A stretch of DNA of 64,000 nt from Chryseobacterium sp. H1D6B (lineage in GTDB: Bacteria > Bacteroidota > Bacteroidia > Flavobacteriales > Weeksellaceae), in assembly GCF_029892445.1 (NCBI RefSeq), contig NZ_JARXVJ010000001.1:3968001-4032000 (forward strand), in the 5' to 3' direction. Position numbers and translations under genes: made by a program. A model generated the notes under the pieces. That model saw only the letters and a list, made by a program, of their open reading frames with translations, was not told the DNA's origin and did not search any database. This document shows positions 54,360 through 62,752 of this stretch, in pieces. Every line of letters starts with the position of its first letter. Position 1 is the stretch's first letter.

Positions 54360-55487
54360 TTAGTGAGCGTGTTCTTCGTGTCCATGTTCGTGCTCGTGTT
54401 CTGCAACTGCGATACCGATAAACAATGCTGATAATACTGTAAATATATAAGCTTGCAGCGCGGCAACTAATAATTCCAATACAGAAACAAATAATGCCAA
54501 TGGTACAGATGCAAATCCTAAGAACGGAGATTTAAAGATAAAGATCAAAGATATAATCGCTAAGATCATAATATGACCTGCAGTGATGTTAGCAAAAAGT
54601 CGCATCATCAAGGCGAAAGGCTTTGTAAAAATCCCGATAATTTCAATCGGAACCATGATCGGATATAATAATAATGGTACCGGCGGCATGAAAATATGTT
54701 TCCAGTAATCTTTATTAGCACTAAATAAAGTGATCAATAAAGTAATAACAGCTAGTACAGCAGTAATGGCAATGTTACCAGTAAGGTTAGATCCTCCAGG
54801 AAAGAAAGGAATCAATCCGAAAAGGTTGTTGAACCAAATAAAGAAGAATGCTGTTAAAAGATAAGGCATATATCTTTTATATTTTACAGAACCGATATTT
54901 GGAATAGCCACTTCGTCTCTGATAAAAACAACTACCGGTTCAAGTAATTTCCCGAATCCTTTTGGTAATTGAGATTTTTTATAGTTTCTTGCCATTCCTA
55001 TGAAAACGATCATCATAAAAATAACAGACAAGAACATTGAAGCCGCGTTCTTAGTAATTGAAAAATCAAAGAAAACTTCATTTGATTTTTGTTTTCCGCT
55101 GATGATAGAAAACAAAGTTGCTTTTTGGATTCCTTTAGTAGAAACTACCTGTCCTTCTTCTAAAGTATACCCGTCATGTTCATGACCGTGAGCAATACTG
55201 CTTGAAAGGAAAGTATGCAGTCCTTCATTATCTTTAATAATCACCGGCAATGGAACAGAAACATGGTGCTCTTCACCGTTGTCATCTTTGGTAGTCCATA
55301 AATGCCATTCATTAGAATCACCAATGTGTTCCATGATCATTTTGGTAGCATTGAATTTGTCGCCATCTTCTTTATGCTCTACTTTTTCAGCTGATTTTTC
55401 ACCTTCAGACTCATGTTGTGCAGTAGCTAAACCGCTAATAAACACAAATAAAAATGCGAAAAATAAGGAAGAAATCTTTCTGTTCAT
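54360..55487 (-). CDS. atpB: ATP synthase F0 subunit a, with signal-peptide-like N-terminal extension
   Basis: A 375-residue subunit a. The N-terminal 24 residues look like a cleavable signal (MNRKISSLFFAFLFVFISGL, then ATAQHE), followed by about 110 residues of periplasmic His/Glu-rich sequence. The membrane part then starts near 150. The essential Arg is in FALMMRLFANITAGHI. The C-terminus is His-rich (EHEHEHGHEEHAH). This long form is typical of Bacteroidota AtpB. Confidence 0.94.
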   Translation of the reverse strand: MNRKISSLFFAFLFVFISGLATAQHESEGEKSAEKVEHKEDGDKFNATKMIMEHIGDSNEWHLWTTKDDNGEEHHVSVPLPVIIKDNEGLHTFLSSSIAHGHEHDGYTLEEGQVVSTKGIQKATLFSIISGKQKSNEVFFDFSITKNAASMFLSVIFMMIVFIGMARNYKKSQLPKGFGKLLEPVVVFIRDEVAIPNIGSVKYKRYMPYLLTAFFFIWFNNLFGLIPFFPGGSNLTGNIAITAVLAVITLLITLFSANKDYWKHIFMPPVPLLLYPIMVPIEIIGIFTKPFALMMRLFANITAGHIMILAIISLIFIFKSPFLGFASVPLALFVSVLELLVAALQAYIFTVLSALFIGIAVAEHEHEHGHEEHAH

Positions 55488-55569
55488 ATCTCTTTTTTAA
55501 TCGTGTGCAAATATATTGATTTTATTAAACTTTACCAATATTAAAAATTGATTTTTATCATCAAAAAAA

Positions 55570-55839
55570 TCAAGATTTGTTAATGCGTTTTATTATAGGG
55601 TAATATATAAGGAGTGAGCCTATAATGAAGCAGATCACAATGAAGAGAAAATTCGCTTTGGTTTTATCAATTATTAATAAAGAAATAATTAACCAAATTA
55701 GATCTTTAGAAATATTCACCGTAAGAAATTTCATCCCTGCATCTGCCCGGCTGTACAAATATTTATTGAATATCATATATACAACACCGTTAAAAACAAG
55801 CAATAAAACTACAATAATAAAACTATCCCAGAAATTCAT
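55570..55839 (-). CDS. Small membrane protein at the head of the atp operon (DUF6168-like)
   Basis: An 89-residue protein with about three hydrophobic helices (near 6-24, 45-60, 65-82). It sits 82 bp upstream of atpB, at the position where Bacteroidota atp clusters often carry AtpI/AtpZ-like or DUF6168-type small membrane proteins. The assignment is by position and size. A TAnnTTTG box ends only 4 bp before the ATG at 55839, suggesting a leaderless transcript. Confidence 0.6.
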   Translation of the reverse strand: MNFWDSFIIVVLLLVFNGVVYMIFNKYLYSRADAGMKFLTVNISKDLIWLIISLLIIDKTKANFLFIVICFIIGSLLIYYPIIKRINKS

Positions 55840-55843
55840 TCTG

Positions 55844-55851
55844 CAAAAATA
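55844..55851 (-). promoter_or_regulatory. Promoter -7 box of the atp operon
   Basis: TATTTTTG on the minus strand, ending 4 bp before the ATG at 55839. It is in the 108-bp divergent gap shared with ffh. Confidence 0.5.
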
Positions 55852-55917
55852 AAATTATAATTTGGAAAGAAAAGAAATCTCAACACTCTATCTTATTATA
55901 TATTATTAAAAATTCCT

Positions 55918-55925
55918 TATTTTTG
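55918..55925 (+). promoter_or_regulatory. Promoter -7 box of ffh
   Basis: TATTTTTG, a TAnnTTTG match 22 bp before the ffh ATG at 55948. Confidence 0.55.
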
Positions 55926-55947
55926 CAAACTATAATTTATAATAAAT

Positions 55948-57309
55948 ATGTTTAATAGTTTACAGGATAAATTAGACAAAGCGCTTCATAATATTTCCGG
56001 ACGTGGAAAAATTACAGAAATCAATGTTGCGGAAACCGTAAAAGAGATTCGTAGAGCATTGGTAGATGCCGATGTTAATTATAAAGTAGCAAAAGATCTT
56101 ACTAAAAGAGTTCAGGATAAAGCTTTAGGACAGAACGTACTTACTTCTCTTACTCCGGGACAGTTGATGACTAAAATTGTTCACGACGAGTTGGTAGATT
56201 TAATGGGCGGTTCTCAGGAAGGAATTAATCTTTCAGGAAAACCTTCTGTAATTCTTATTGCAGGTCTTCAGGGTTCTGGTAAAACCACGTTTTCCGGAAA
56301 GCTGGCTAATTTTTTAAAAACTAAAAGAAATAAAAAACCTTTGTTGGTTGCGTGTGATGTTTACCGTCCTGCTGCGATCGATCAGTTAAAAGTTTTAGGA
56401 GGCCAGATCGGTATTCCGGTTTATACTGAAGAAGGAGCTACCAATCCGTCTACTATTGCTGAAAACGCTATAAAGTTTGCTCATGCCAATAACCACGATG
56501 TAGTAATTGTGGATACTGCGGGACGTTTAGCAATTGACGAGAACATGATGAATGAGATAAAAGCTATTCATTATTTTATCAAACCCCAGGAAACATTGTT
56601 CGTTGTAGATTCAATGACAGGTCAAGATGCTGTAAATACGGCAAAAGCATTTAATGATGCTTTAAATTTTGATGGAGTTGTTCTTACAAAATTAGACGGT
56701 GATACAAGAGGGGGTGCTGCTTTAACGATCCGTTCTGTTGTAGAAAAGCCGATCAAGTTCATCTCTACAGGTGAAAAGATGGAAGCCTTAGATATCTTCT
56801 ATCCAGAAAGGATGGCTGACAGAATCCTAGGAATGGGAGATGTTGTTTCCCTAGTAGAAAGAGCTCAGGAGCAGTTTGATGAAGAAGAGGCTAAAAAACT
56901 TCACAAAAAAATTGCTAAGAACGAATTTGGTTTTGATGATTTCCTAAAACAGATCAACCAAATTAAGAAAATGGGTAATATGAAGGATTTGATGGGGATG
57001 ATTCCAGGAGTTGGAAAAGCGATTAAAGATGTAGAGATCAGTGATGATGCTTTCAAACATATTGAAGCGATCATCTACTCTATGACTCCAGATGAAAGAA
57101 GAAAACCTTCTATTATCAATACGCAGAGAAAACAGAGAATTGCAAAAGGAGCAGGAAGAAAAATTGAAGATGTAAACCAGCTGATGAAGCAGTTTGAGCA
57201 GATGGGTAAGATGATGAAGATGATGCAGGGGCCTCAAGGAAAGCAGATGATGCAGATGATGAGCAAAATGCCGAATATGCCGGGAATGGGCGGAATGCTT
57301 GGTAAATAA
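55948..57309 (+). CDS. ffh: Signal recognition particle protein Ffh (SRP54)
   Basis: A 453-residue GTPase that binds signal peptides and SRP RNA. The N-domain is about 1-90. The G-domain contains the P-loop GLQGSGKTTF (106-115), DTAGR, TKLDGD and STGEK. The Met-rich M-domain (about 300-453: KQINQIKKMGNMKDLMGMIP, then MKMMQGPQGKQMMQMM) ends in GMGGMLGK. Its RNA partner is encoded at 1061-1155 in this window. It is divergent from the atp operon. Confidence 0.97.
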   Translation: MFNSLQDKLDKALHNISGRGKITEINVAETVKEIRRALVDADVNYKVAKDLTKRVQDKALGQNVLTSLTPGQLMTKIVHDELVDLMGGSQEGINLSGKPSVILIAGLQGSGKTTFSGKLANFLKTKRNKKPLLVACDVYRPAAIDQLKVLGGQIGIPVYTEEGATNPSTIAENAIKFAHANNHDVVIVDTAGRLAIDENMMNEIKAIHYFIKPQETLFVVDSMTGQDAVNTAKAFNDALNFDGVVLTKLDGDTRGGAALTIRSVVEKPIKFISTGEKMEALDIFYPERMADRILGMGDVVSLVERAQEQFDEEEAKKLHKKIAKNEFGFDDFLKQINQIKKMGNMKDLMGMIPGVGKAIKDVEISDDAFKHIEAIIYSMTPDERRKPSIINTQRKQRIAKGAGRKIEDVNQLMKQFEQMGKMMKMMQGPQGKQMMQMMSKMPNMPGMGGMLGK

Positions 57310-57330
57310 TTATCCAACGATACAATAAAA

Positions 57331-57357
57331 AAAACTCTCAGAATTTCTGAGAGTTTT
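57331..57357. terminator. Bidirectional terminator between ffh and the beta-barrel gene
   Basis: Arms AACTCTCAGAA/TTCTGAGAGTT flanked by A-run and T-run, shared by convergent genes. Confidence 0.85.
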
Positions 57358-57361
57358 TTTG

Positions 57362-58018
57362 TTATTTAAATTTATATCCTACTCCTATCTGAAGGAAGTT
57401 CATTTTCATTTTTTCGTCATACACAGGATCTTTAATCATATTAGACAGTCCGAAACTATAACGTGCATCAAAGAAAATACCTTTATACGCATTATATTCT
57501 GCGCCAAAGAATAATCCAAATTCTGAAGATTTAAGACTATCATCAAAAGCATTTTCCAAAAAGTTTTCTGCAGCATTTAAAGCCTGCGGATCAGACTGTG
57601 CTCCTTTTACCTTCACATTCACCTTCGTATTTGTTTTGAAACTTACAAATGGGCCTGCATATATTCCTAATTCAGGAGTCACATAATATTTAGCGGCAAC
57701 AGGGATTACAATTCTGTTCAGGTTGAAATTTTCTACAACCGTAATTCCAGATATTCCAACTTCTGCCCTGCCTCCTAAATTCGCATACTGTACTTCCCCT
57801 TGTAAAGCAAATGTATTAGTGAACTTATGTTCTACCAATGCTCCAATGTAGAATCCTGATTTAGATTTAAGACTTCCGTCTACTCCATCAAAAGTATCTA
57901 AGTCTTCATCAGAATTCAACTTAGATAATGAATATCCAGCTTTTACACCAAATTTAGTCTGTGCATTTACCGTCGTAAAAAGCACTACAGCGGCGGCTGT
58001 TAATAAGAGTTTTTTCAT
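57362..58018 (-). CDS. Outer-membrane beta-barrel protein (OmpX/porin-family type)
   Basis: A 218-residue protein with a signal peptide (MKKLLLTAAAVVLFTTVNAQ), followed by TKFGVKAGYSLSKLNSDEDL, the opening of the outer-membrane beta-barrel families. It has a long polar loop (VNVKVKGAQSDPQALNAAEN), strands with alternating aromatic residues, and a last strand ending FLQIGVGYKFK. It is a clear paralogue of the protein at 59251-59904. The function (pore, adhesion or structural) is unknown. Confidence 0.85.
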   Translation of the reverse strand: MKKLLLTAAAVVLFTTVNAQTKFGVKAGYSLSKLNSDEDLDTFDGVDGSLKSKSGFYIGALVEHKFTNTFALQGEVQYANLGGRAEVGISGITVVENFNLNRIVIPVAAKYYVTPELGIYAGPFVSFKTNTKVNVKVKGAQSDPQALNAAENFLENAFDDSLKSSEFGLFFGAEYNAYKGIFFDARYSFGLSNMIKDPVYDEKMKMNFLQIGVGYKFK

Positions 58019-58055
58019 GTTTATTTAATTTGAGATCAATAGTTATTATATAGAA

Positions 58056-58083
58056 AAAAGCCCTAAGAAAACTTAGGACTTTT
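58056..58083 (-). terminator. Hairpin terminator after the 58105 gene
   Basis: On the minus strand AAAAGTCCTAAG/CTTAGGGCTTTT (one G-U pair) followed by TTCT, 21 bp after the stop. Confidence 0.75.
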
Positions 58084-58104
58084 ATTTTGTGTGCGCTTTG
58101 TTAA

Positions 58105-58713
58105 TTACTTAGCAAAAACATATTTAACACCGATAGAAACTGACGCTAAGTCTAATCCAAATCTGTAGTTATCAATGCTTTTAGCATTTTTGTACTTAAA
58201 GTTGCTGTATCCGAAATCACCAATTGTAGCTTCGATAGTCCAGTTTTTGTTTAAGAAATAATCTAAACCTGGCTTAATAGAAACTCCAAATGCATTATAT
58301 TTCTCTTTTGTAGAGATGCTAGCGTTATCAGCAGAAACTTCTCTTTTGTCGCTTCCGAATTCCATAGGAACTGAAAGTTGACCGAAGATATATAATTTCT
58401 CTCCTAAAGTCCAATATTTTCTTGCGAAAGGCTCAACTACAAATGCAGAGTTAGTAGTTTTAGTGTAACCATTTACAACATCAGTTTTGTTTACGTCAGA
58501 AGCATATCCTACTCCTACCCCTACAGCTACATTAGTTCCAACGAAATATCCTACAGTAGGAATTACTCTGAAGTTATCTTCTTTTGTATCTGTATTGTTA
58601 TTTTCAGTTGAAGAATATCCAACAGTTCCAGAAACATAAGTAGTTCCTTTTGCAATCTGAGCATTAGATAAACCAAAAAGTGCAACAGCACCCGCTAATA
58701 ATAATTTTTTCAT
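58105..58713 (-). CDS. Outer-membrane beta-barrel protein
   Basis: A 202-residue protein with a signal peptide (MKKLLLAGAVALFGLSNAQ), then a barrel with TYVSGTVGYSSTENN, NVAVGVGVGYASD, EKLYIFGQLSVPMEFG, FGVSIKPGLDYFLNKNW and SVSIGVKYVFAK as strands. The aromatic C-terminus fits export by the BAM pathway. It is more divergent from the two flanking barrel genes than those are from each other. The function is unknown. Confidence 0.83.
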   Translation of the reverse strand: MKKLLLAGAVALFGLSNAQIAKGTTYVSGTVGYSSTENNNTDTKEDNFRVIPTVGYFVGTNVAVGVGVGYASDVNKTDVVNGYTKTTNSAFVVEPFARKYWTLGEKLYIFGQLSVPMEFGSDKREVSADNASISTKEKYNAFGVSIKPGLDYFLNKNWTIEATIGDFGYSNFKYKNAKSIDNYRFGLDLASVSIGVKYVFAK

Positions 58714-58742
58714 TTTTAAAAAATTTTAATACTTTCTGAGGG

Positions 58743-58750
58743 CAAATTTA
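58743..58750 (-). promoter_or_regulatory. Promoter -7 box of the 58105 gene
   Basis: TAAATTTG on the minus strand, a TAnnTTTG match 29 bp before the ATG at 58713. Confidence 0.45.
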
Positions 58751-59199
58751 CAGTGGGTGCCGTTAATATTAAAATTTGTTAACATGATTAATATCACTCG
58801 TAAATACCAGTGTTTTATAAGAATAAAATACATTGAATAGGGATGATTAATTTTTTGACAAACTTTTCTGTAAAAAAACTCCAATTCTTCAACTAGAGTT
58901 CACAAAATGCCTTTTTTCTAATTTCCTGCTTTAGAAAGAAAATTGTATTCTATGCTTACTACTATAATTGTAAAGCTTTTCATAACCTGTTCTCAGCCTT
59001 ATGTGAATTAAATTTGGATGAGTGTAAAATCCTTTACCTATAACATCTTTTACTCATTTCAAACAAGTTCCAGACCTTAAGTTGGTTTCCTAAAAATACA
59101 AACAAGTTCAATAACAGCAGTTTTAAATATAATTAACTCAATATTACGAAACCCCGTCTCTATTTAAGGCAAAGTTAACATTCCAGCCAGCTGTATAGA

Positions 59200-59232
59200 A
59201 AAAGGCAGAACAAATAATCTGTTCTGCCTTTT
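59200..59232 (-). terminator. Hairpin terminator after the 59251 gene
   Basis: Arms AAAAGGCAGAACA/TGTTCTGCCTTTT with a short loop, about 18 bp after the stop at 59251. Confidence 0.85.
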
Positions 59233-59250
59233 ATTATTTTTGAAGAAGTA

Positions 59251-59904
59251 TTACTTACCTCCGAATTTGAAACCAACACCTACCTGCAGGAAGCTGTTTG
59301 TCATTTTTCCGTCCCCAGAATCTTTAGCAAGGTTAGATACTCCTAGATTATATCTTGCATCAAAGAATAATCCGTTCTCTAAAGCATATTCAGCACCTAG
59401 GAATGGAGCTATATTTAAAGTGTTCACCTGATCCTTGACGTCCACATCATCTCCAGTAGAAAGTTCAAAGCCTGGTAATCCGAATCCGGCATCCACTACA
59501 TATTTTTGTTTAGCAGAAAGAATGAATCCAAAACTAGCTCCTGCAGAAACAGATAAGTTTTCAGTGATGAAATACTTTGCAGAAACAGGTACTAATAAAG
59601 TACCTAAAGTTGTTTTTGCCTTTACTTTAACAAAAGCACCTTCTTCATTTACATTTTCTTCCACTTTACCTCCAAGCGGCGAATACAATACTTCCCCTTG
59701 AAGACCGAATTTATCACTGATTTTATATTCTACTAATCCACCTACATAGAAAGTATGCATTGGGTCTGAGCTTTCAGACTGGCCGTCTTCTTTAAGTTTC
59801 AACGTAGATAATGAATATCCGGCTTTCACACCGAATCTTGTTTCCTGAGCATTAACATTAGATCCAATTACAGCGATTGCTGCAGCTAGTAATAATTTTT
59901 TCAT
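59251..59904 (-). CDS. Outer-membrane beta-barrel protein (paralogue of 57362 gene)
   Basis: A 217-residue protein from ATG 59904 (MKKLLLAAAIAVIGSNVNAQ signal), followed by TRFGVKAGYSLSTLKLKEDG, close to the TKFGVKAGYSLSKLNSDED of the 57362 gene. It has an insert with SFGFILSAKQKYVVDAGFG and ends FLQVGVGFKFGGK. The two probably arose by duplication. An upstream extension of 18 codons to 59958 is rejected because it precedes the signal peptide and runs through the promoter. Confidence 0.84.
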   Translation of the reverse strand: MKKLLLAAAIAVIGSNVNAQETRFGVKAGYSLSTLKLKEDGQSESSDPMHTFYVGGLVEYKISDKFGLQGEVLYSPLGGKVEENVNEEGAFVKVKAKTTLGTLLVPVSAKYFITENLSVSAGASFGFILSAKQKYVVDAGFGLPGFELSTGDDVDVKDQVNTLNIAPFLGAEYALENGLFFDARYNLGVSNLAKDSGDGKMTNSFLQVGVGFKFGGK

Positions 59905-59929
59905 GTTTATTAGTTTTAAATTGAGAGCG

Positions 59930-59959
59930 CAAAAATATAAAAAACTTTTAAACATCAAA
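59930..59959 (-). promoter_or_regulatory. Promoter of the 59251 gene with both elements
   Basis: On the minus strand TTTG (59956-59959) and TATTTTTG (59930-59937) are 18 bp apart, the best full promoter match in this part of the window. Confidence 0.65.
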
Positions 59960-60007
59960 GGAATCTTTACTATATCTAAAGAAAATTTAGAATTTCATTA
60001 TCATAGA

Positions 60008-60967
60008 CTACTCGTTTCTCAACCTCTTATCCTCATCATTATAAGCCAGAATAATTTTTCTAACCACAGGATGTCTTACTACATCTTCTTCTGTAAGGTG
60101 TACAAATCCTATTTCTTTCACGCCGTGCAGAATTCTCATCGCTTCTTTTAATCCTGACTGCTGGTTTTTCGGTAAATCGATCTGAGTCGGGTCGCCAGTA
60201 ATGATAAATTTAGCATTCATCCCCATTCTGGTAAGGAACATTTTCATTTGGGCGTGTGTCGTATTCTGAGCTTCATCCAAAATAACAAAAGCATCATCAA
60301 GTGTCCGCCCTCTCATAAAAGCCAAAGGAGCTACCTCGATCACTTTTTTCTCCATAAAACCTTCCAGTTTCTCATGAGGAATCATATCGCGAAGTGCATC
60401 ATATAAAGGCTGTAAATACGGGTCCAGCTTTTCTTTAAGATCTCCCGGCAAAAAACCCAGACTTTCTCCCGCTTCTACGGCAGGTCTCGTAAGGACAATT
60501 CTCTTTACCTCTTTATCTCTTAAAGCTCTTGCCGCTAAAGCTACACTGGTATAGGTTTTTCCTGTTCCGGCAGGGCCTATTGCAAAAACCATATCTTTTT
60601 TCTCAGTTTCTTTTACTAATTTTTTAAGATTGGTTGTTTTAGCCTTTATTATTTTACCGTTGACTCCTTTTACAATAATGTCCTGGTCGAAAATCAGCTG
60701 CTTTTCATTCTCATCCTTTATATTAAGGATATTTTCAACATCTTTTAGTTCGATAGAATTGTTTTTGGAAATAAAGCTGACAATATCATCCAGCTTCAGT
60801 TTGAATATATCCAAAGCCTCCTGATTCCCCATCGCAAAAATAGAATGATCCCTTCCTGTAATTTTAAGAGTTGGAAAGCTTGATTTTATTAAATTAAAAT
60901 ATTGGTTATTGACACCATAGAAGCTTTTCGAATTGATATCTTCTAAATCATATGTTATTTCAAACAT
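60008..60967 (-). CDS. PhoH family ATPase
   Basis: A 319-residue PhoH-like P-loop ATPase from ATG 60967. Walker A GPAGTGKTYT is at 131-140; Walker B AFVILDEAQNTTHAQMKMFL follows; the last third has GMNAKFIITGDPTQIDLP and RHPVVRKIILAYNDED. The N-terminal 100 residues carry a KH-like region. PhoH/PhoL proteins are linked to RNA processing and ribosome stress. A longer frame begins further upstream, but the TAnnTTTG box at 61007-61014 supports the shorter start. Confidence 0.92.
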   Translation of the reverse strand: MFEITYDLEDINSKSFYGVNNQYFNLIKSSFPTLKITGRDHSIFAMGNQEALDIFKLKLDDIVSFISKNNSIELKDVENILNIKDENEKQLIFDQDIIVKGVNGKIIKAKTTNLKKLVKETEKKDMVFAIGPAGTGKTYTSVALAARALRDKEVKRIVLTRPAVEAGESLGFLPGDLKEKLDPYLQPLYDALRDMIPHEKLEGFMEKKVIEVAPLAFMRGRTLDDAFVILDEAQNTTHAQMKMFLTRMGMNAKFIITGDPTQIDLPKNQQSGLKEAMRILHGVKEIGFVHLTEEDVVRHPVVRKIILAYNDEDKRLRNE

Positions 60968-61006
60968 GCAAATATTTTTTATTAAGATAAATTTAAAGTT
61001 TTTTTT

Positions 61007-61014
61007 CAAACATA
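61007..61014 (-). promoter_or_regulatory. Promoter -7 box of phoH
   Basis: TATGTTTG on the minus strand, a TAnnTTTG match 39 bp before the ATG at 60967. Confidence 0.5.
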
Positions 61015-61143
61015 TCTTAAATTGTTATCCACAATCTTCATTTAAATATCATTAGCATCCAGCTGTTTATCGCCACTTTCAAAAATTCAAAAAAAATAAA
61101 CCGTATATTTATTCAATAGTTTAATCAATAATTCACAAACACA

Positions 61144-61644
61144 ATGAAGAAAACAAATGAAAAATTCCCTTTATTTAAAGCCACCGTGCTCGGAGGATTT
61201 TTATCTGCAATCGTAAAATTCGGATGGGAAGTCCCTTTTCCGCCCCGCACTCCGGAACGGGATACTACAAATCCTCCTCAGACTTTATTAGAGCAGTTAG
61301 GAATGCCAAAAGATCTTTCCCACTACACTTATCTGTATAATGAAAACGCAAGACCTATTTTCAGTTTTATAGTACATTTTGGTTTCAGCTTTTTCTTTGC
61401 ATGGCTTTATTATTGGCTCAGTGAACGTAATAAAACCATTAGTGTAGCGAATGGTGCATTGTACGGTATTATAGTTTATATTCTTTTCCATGTCATTGTT
61501 ATGCCGTTGATGGGCACCGTTCCTGAACCATGGAACCAGCCGTGGGAAGAACATGTTTCAGAATTGTTTGGACATATTGTCTGGGCATGGTCTATTGATG
61601 TCATCAGAATTTATGTAAAAAGCAAGAAACCAGTTTCTCTCTAA
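61144..61644 (+). CDS. YagU family inner-membrane protein (DUF1440)
   Basis: A 166-residue protein with about three membrane helices (near 10-24, 73-95, 103-125) and characteristic YagU/DUF1440 features: KFGWEVPFPPRTPERDTTNP, FHVIVMPLMGTVPEPWNQPW, and HIVWAWSIDVIRIY near the end. E. coli YagU is linked to acid resistance. It stands alone on the plus strand, divergent from phoH. Confidence 0.85.
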   Translation: MKKTNEKFPLFKATVLGGFLSAIVKFGWEVPFPPRTPERDTTNPPQTLLEQLGMPKDLSHYTYLYNENARPIFSFIVHFGFSFFFAWLYYWLSERNKTISVANGALYGIIVYILFHVIVMPLMGTVPEPWNQPWEEHVSELFGHIVWAWSIDVIRIYVKSKKPVSL

Positions 61645-61823
61645 TTTGATTCTAAATTAGATGGCCTGCCATTATGATTTTTACAAAACCTGCTCAAACA
61701 AAGCATTTTAGCCTTACTATCTGTATCCTTTACGTCTCTGTATTTAATGAACAATACCTTTCACTATTATATATTTTATAATATTTTATGAACCTTAAAC
61801 TGCCTATTTCTCTTTATTTTGAA

Positions 61824-61831
61824 TAAATTTG
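61824..61831 (+). promoter_or_regulatory. Promoter -7 box of the SAM hydroxide adenosyltransferase gene
   Basis: TAAATTTG, a TAnnTTTG match 30 bp before the ATG at 61862. Confidence 0.5.
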
Positions 61832-61861
61832 CAGTTAATCCTATCATTTTTCAACTATCAA

Positions 61862-62689
61862 ATGTCGATTATTACCCTTACTTCAGATTTTGGAAATTTA
61901 GATTACAGAGTTGCAGCTGTGAAAGGCAAGATTCTGTCTCTAAATCCTGAGGTTAATATTATTGATATTACCCATGATATCCAAGCATATAACCTTATCC
62001 AGACATCCTATATCGTTAGGAATGCATACAAATATTTCCCTAAAGGCACTATTCATATTGTGTCTGTAGACAGTTTTTTTCATAAATCAAGACGAAACAT
62101 TTTATACAAAGCAGACGGCTCTTATTTTTTGGCGGCTGATAACGGCATCCTGAGTCTCATTTTTTTTGATATCAAACCTGAAGCTGTTTATGAAATCACT
62201 TTAAATAACAGATTCGATGATATTGTAAACTTTACGTCTACGGATGTTTTTGTCCCAGCAGCAGTGCATTTAGCCAACGGCGGGCTTCCAGAAGTCATCG
62301 GTAGAAAAATAAAATCCTGCAAGGAACTTTTCTTTCCAAAACCTGTTTATAATGAGCCTGAAAAGATGATTATCGGCGAGGTGATGTACATTGATAATTT
62401 CGGAAACATAATATCAAATATCAGTAAAGACCTGTTTGAAAGTACAGGCAAAGGATTCGAGAATTTTACGATTAAATTTAGAAACTTAAGCCTTTCAAAG
62501 ATATTTTCAAGCCATACAGAAGTTGTTTCCGACTGGACAAGAGAGACAGAATTCCATGGGCAGTCTGCTGCAATCTTCAATGACAGCCAGCTTTTGGAGC
62601 TCACAATCTATAAAGGAAGTAAAAAAAACGGCGCAAAAACTTTGTTTGGACTCAATGTAGGAGAGAATATTTACATTGAATTTTTCTAA
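61862..62689 (+). CDS. SAM hydroxide adenosyltransferase (DUF62 family)
   Basis: A 275-residue protein of the DUF62 family, which includes SAM hydrolases and the fluorinase/chlorinase relatives. Family motifs: MSIITLTSDFGNLDYRVAAV with the SAM-binding Asp; ITHDIQAYN; RNAYKYFPKGTIHIVSVD; FLAADNGILS; and the second-domain IDNFGNIISNIS. Most such enzymes split SAM to adenosine and methionine. I use ATG 61862; an ATG earlier at 61829 is rejected because it lies in the promoter. Confidence 0.9.
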   Translation: MSIITLTSDFGNLDYRVAAVKGKILSLNPEVNIIDITHDIQAYNLIQTSYIVRNAYKYFPKGTIHIVSVDSFFHKSRRNILYKADGSYFLAADNGILSLIFFDIKPEAVYEITLNNRFDDIVNFTSTDVFVPAAVHLANGGLPEVIGRKIKSCKELFFPKPVYNEPEKMIIGEVMYIDNFGNIISNISKDLFESTGKGFENFTIKFRNLSLSKIFSSHTEVVSDWTRETEFHGQSAAIFNDSQLLELTIYKGSKKNGAKTLFGLNVGENIYIEFF

Positions 62690-62724
62690 AATTATATATT
62701 TCATAAAAAAACCGATTTTTTTTA

Positions 62725-62732
62725 TATATTTG
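62725..62732 (+). promoter_or_regulatory. Promoter -7 box of the E2 gene
   Basis: TATATTTG, a TAnnTTTG match 20 bp before the ATG at 62753. Confidence 0.5.
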
Positions 62733-62752
62733 TCAAAATCTAAAAATTAAAA

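Larger units (their letters stand above)
58714..59250. other. 537-bp intergenic region between two barrel genes
   Basis: It holds the promoter box of the 58105 gene at one end and the terminator of the 59251 gene at the other. No supported gene or RNA is seen between; the middle is AT-rich with several stop codons in all frames. Confidence 0.6.

Noticed and set aside
59905..59958. 18-codon extension of the barrel protein
   Set aside because: It precedes a standard signal peptide and overlaps the TTTG/TATTTTTG promoter.
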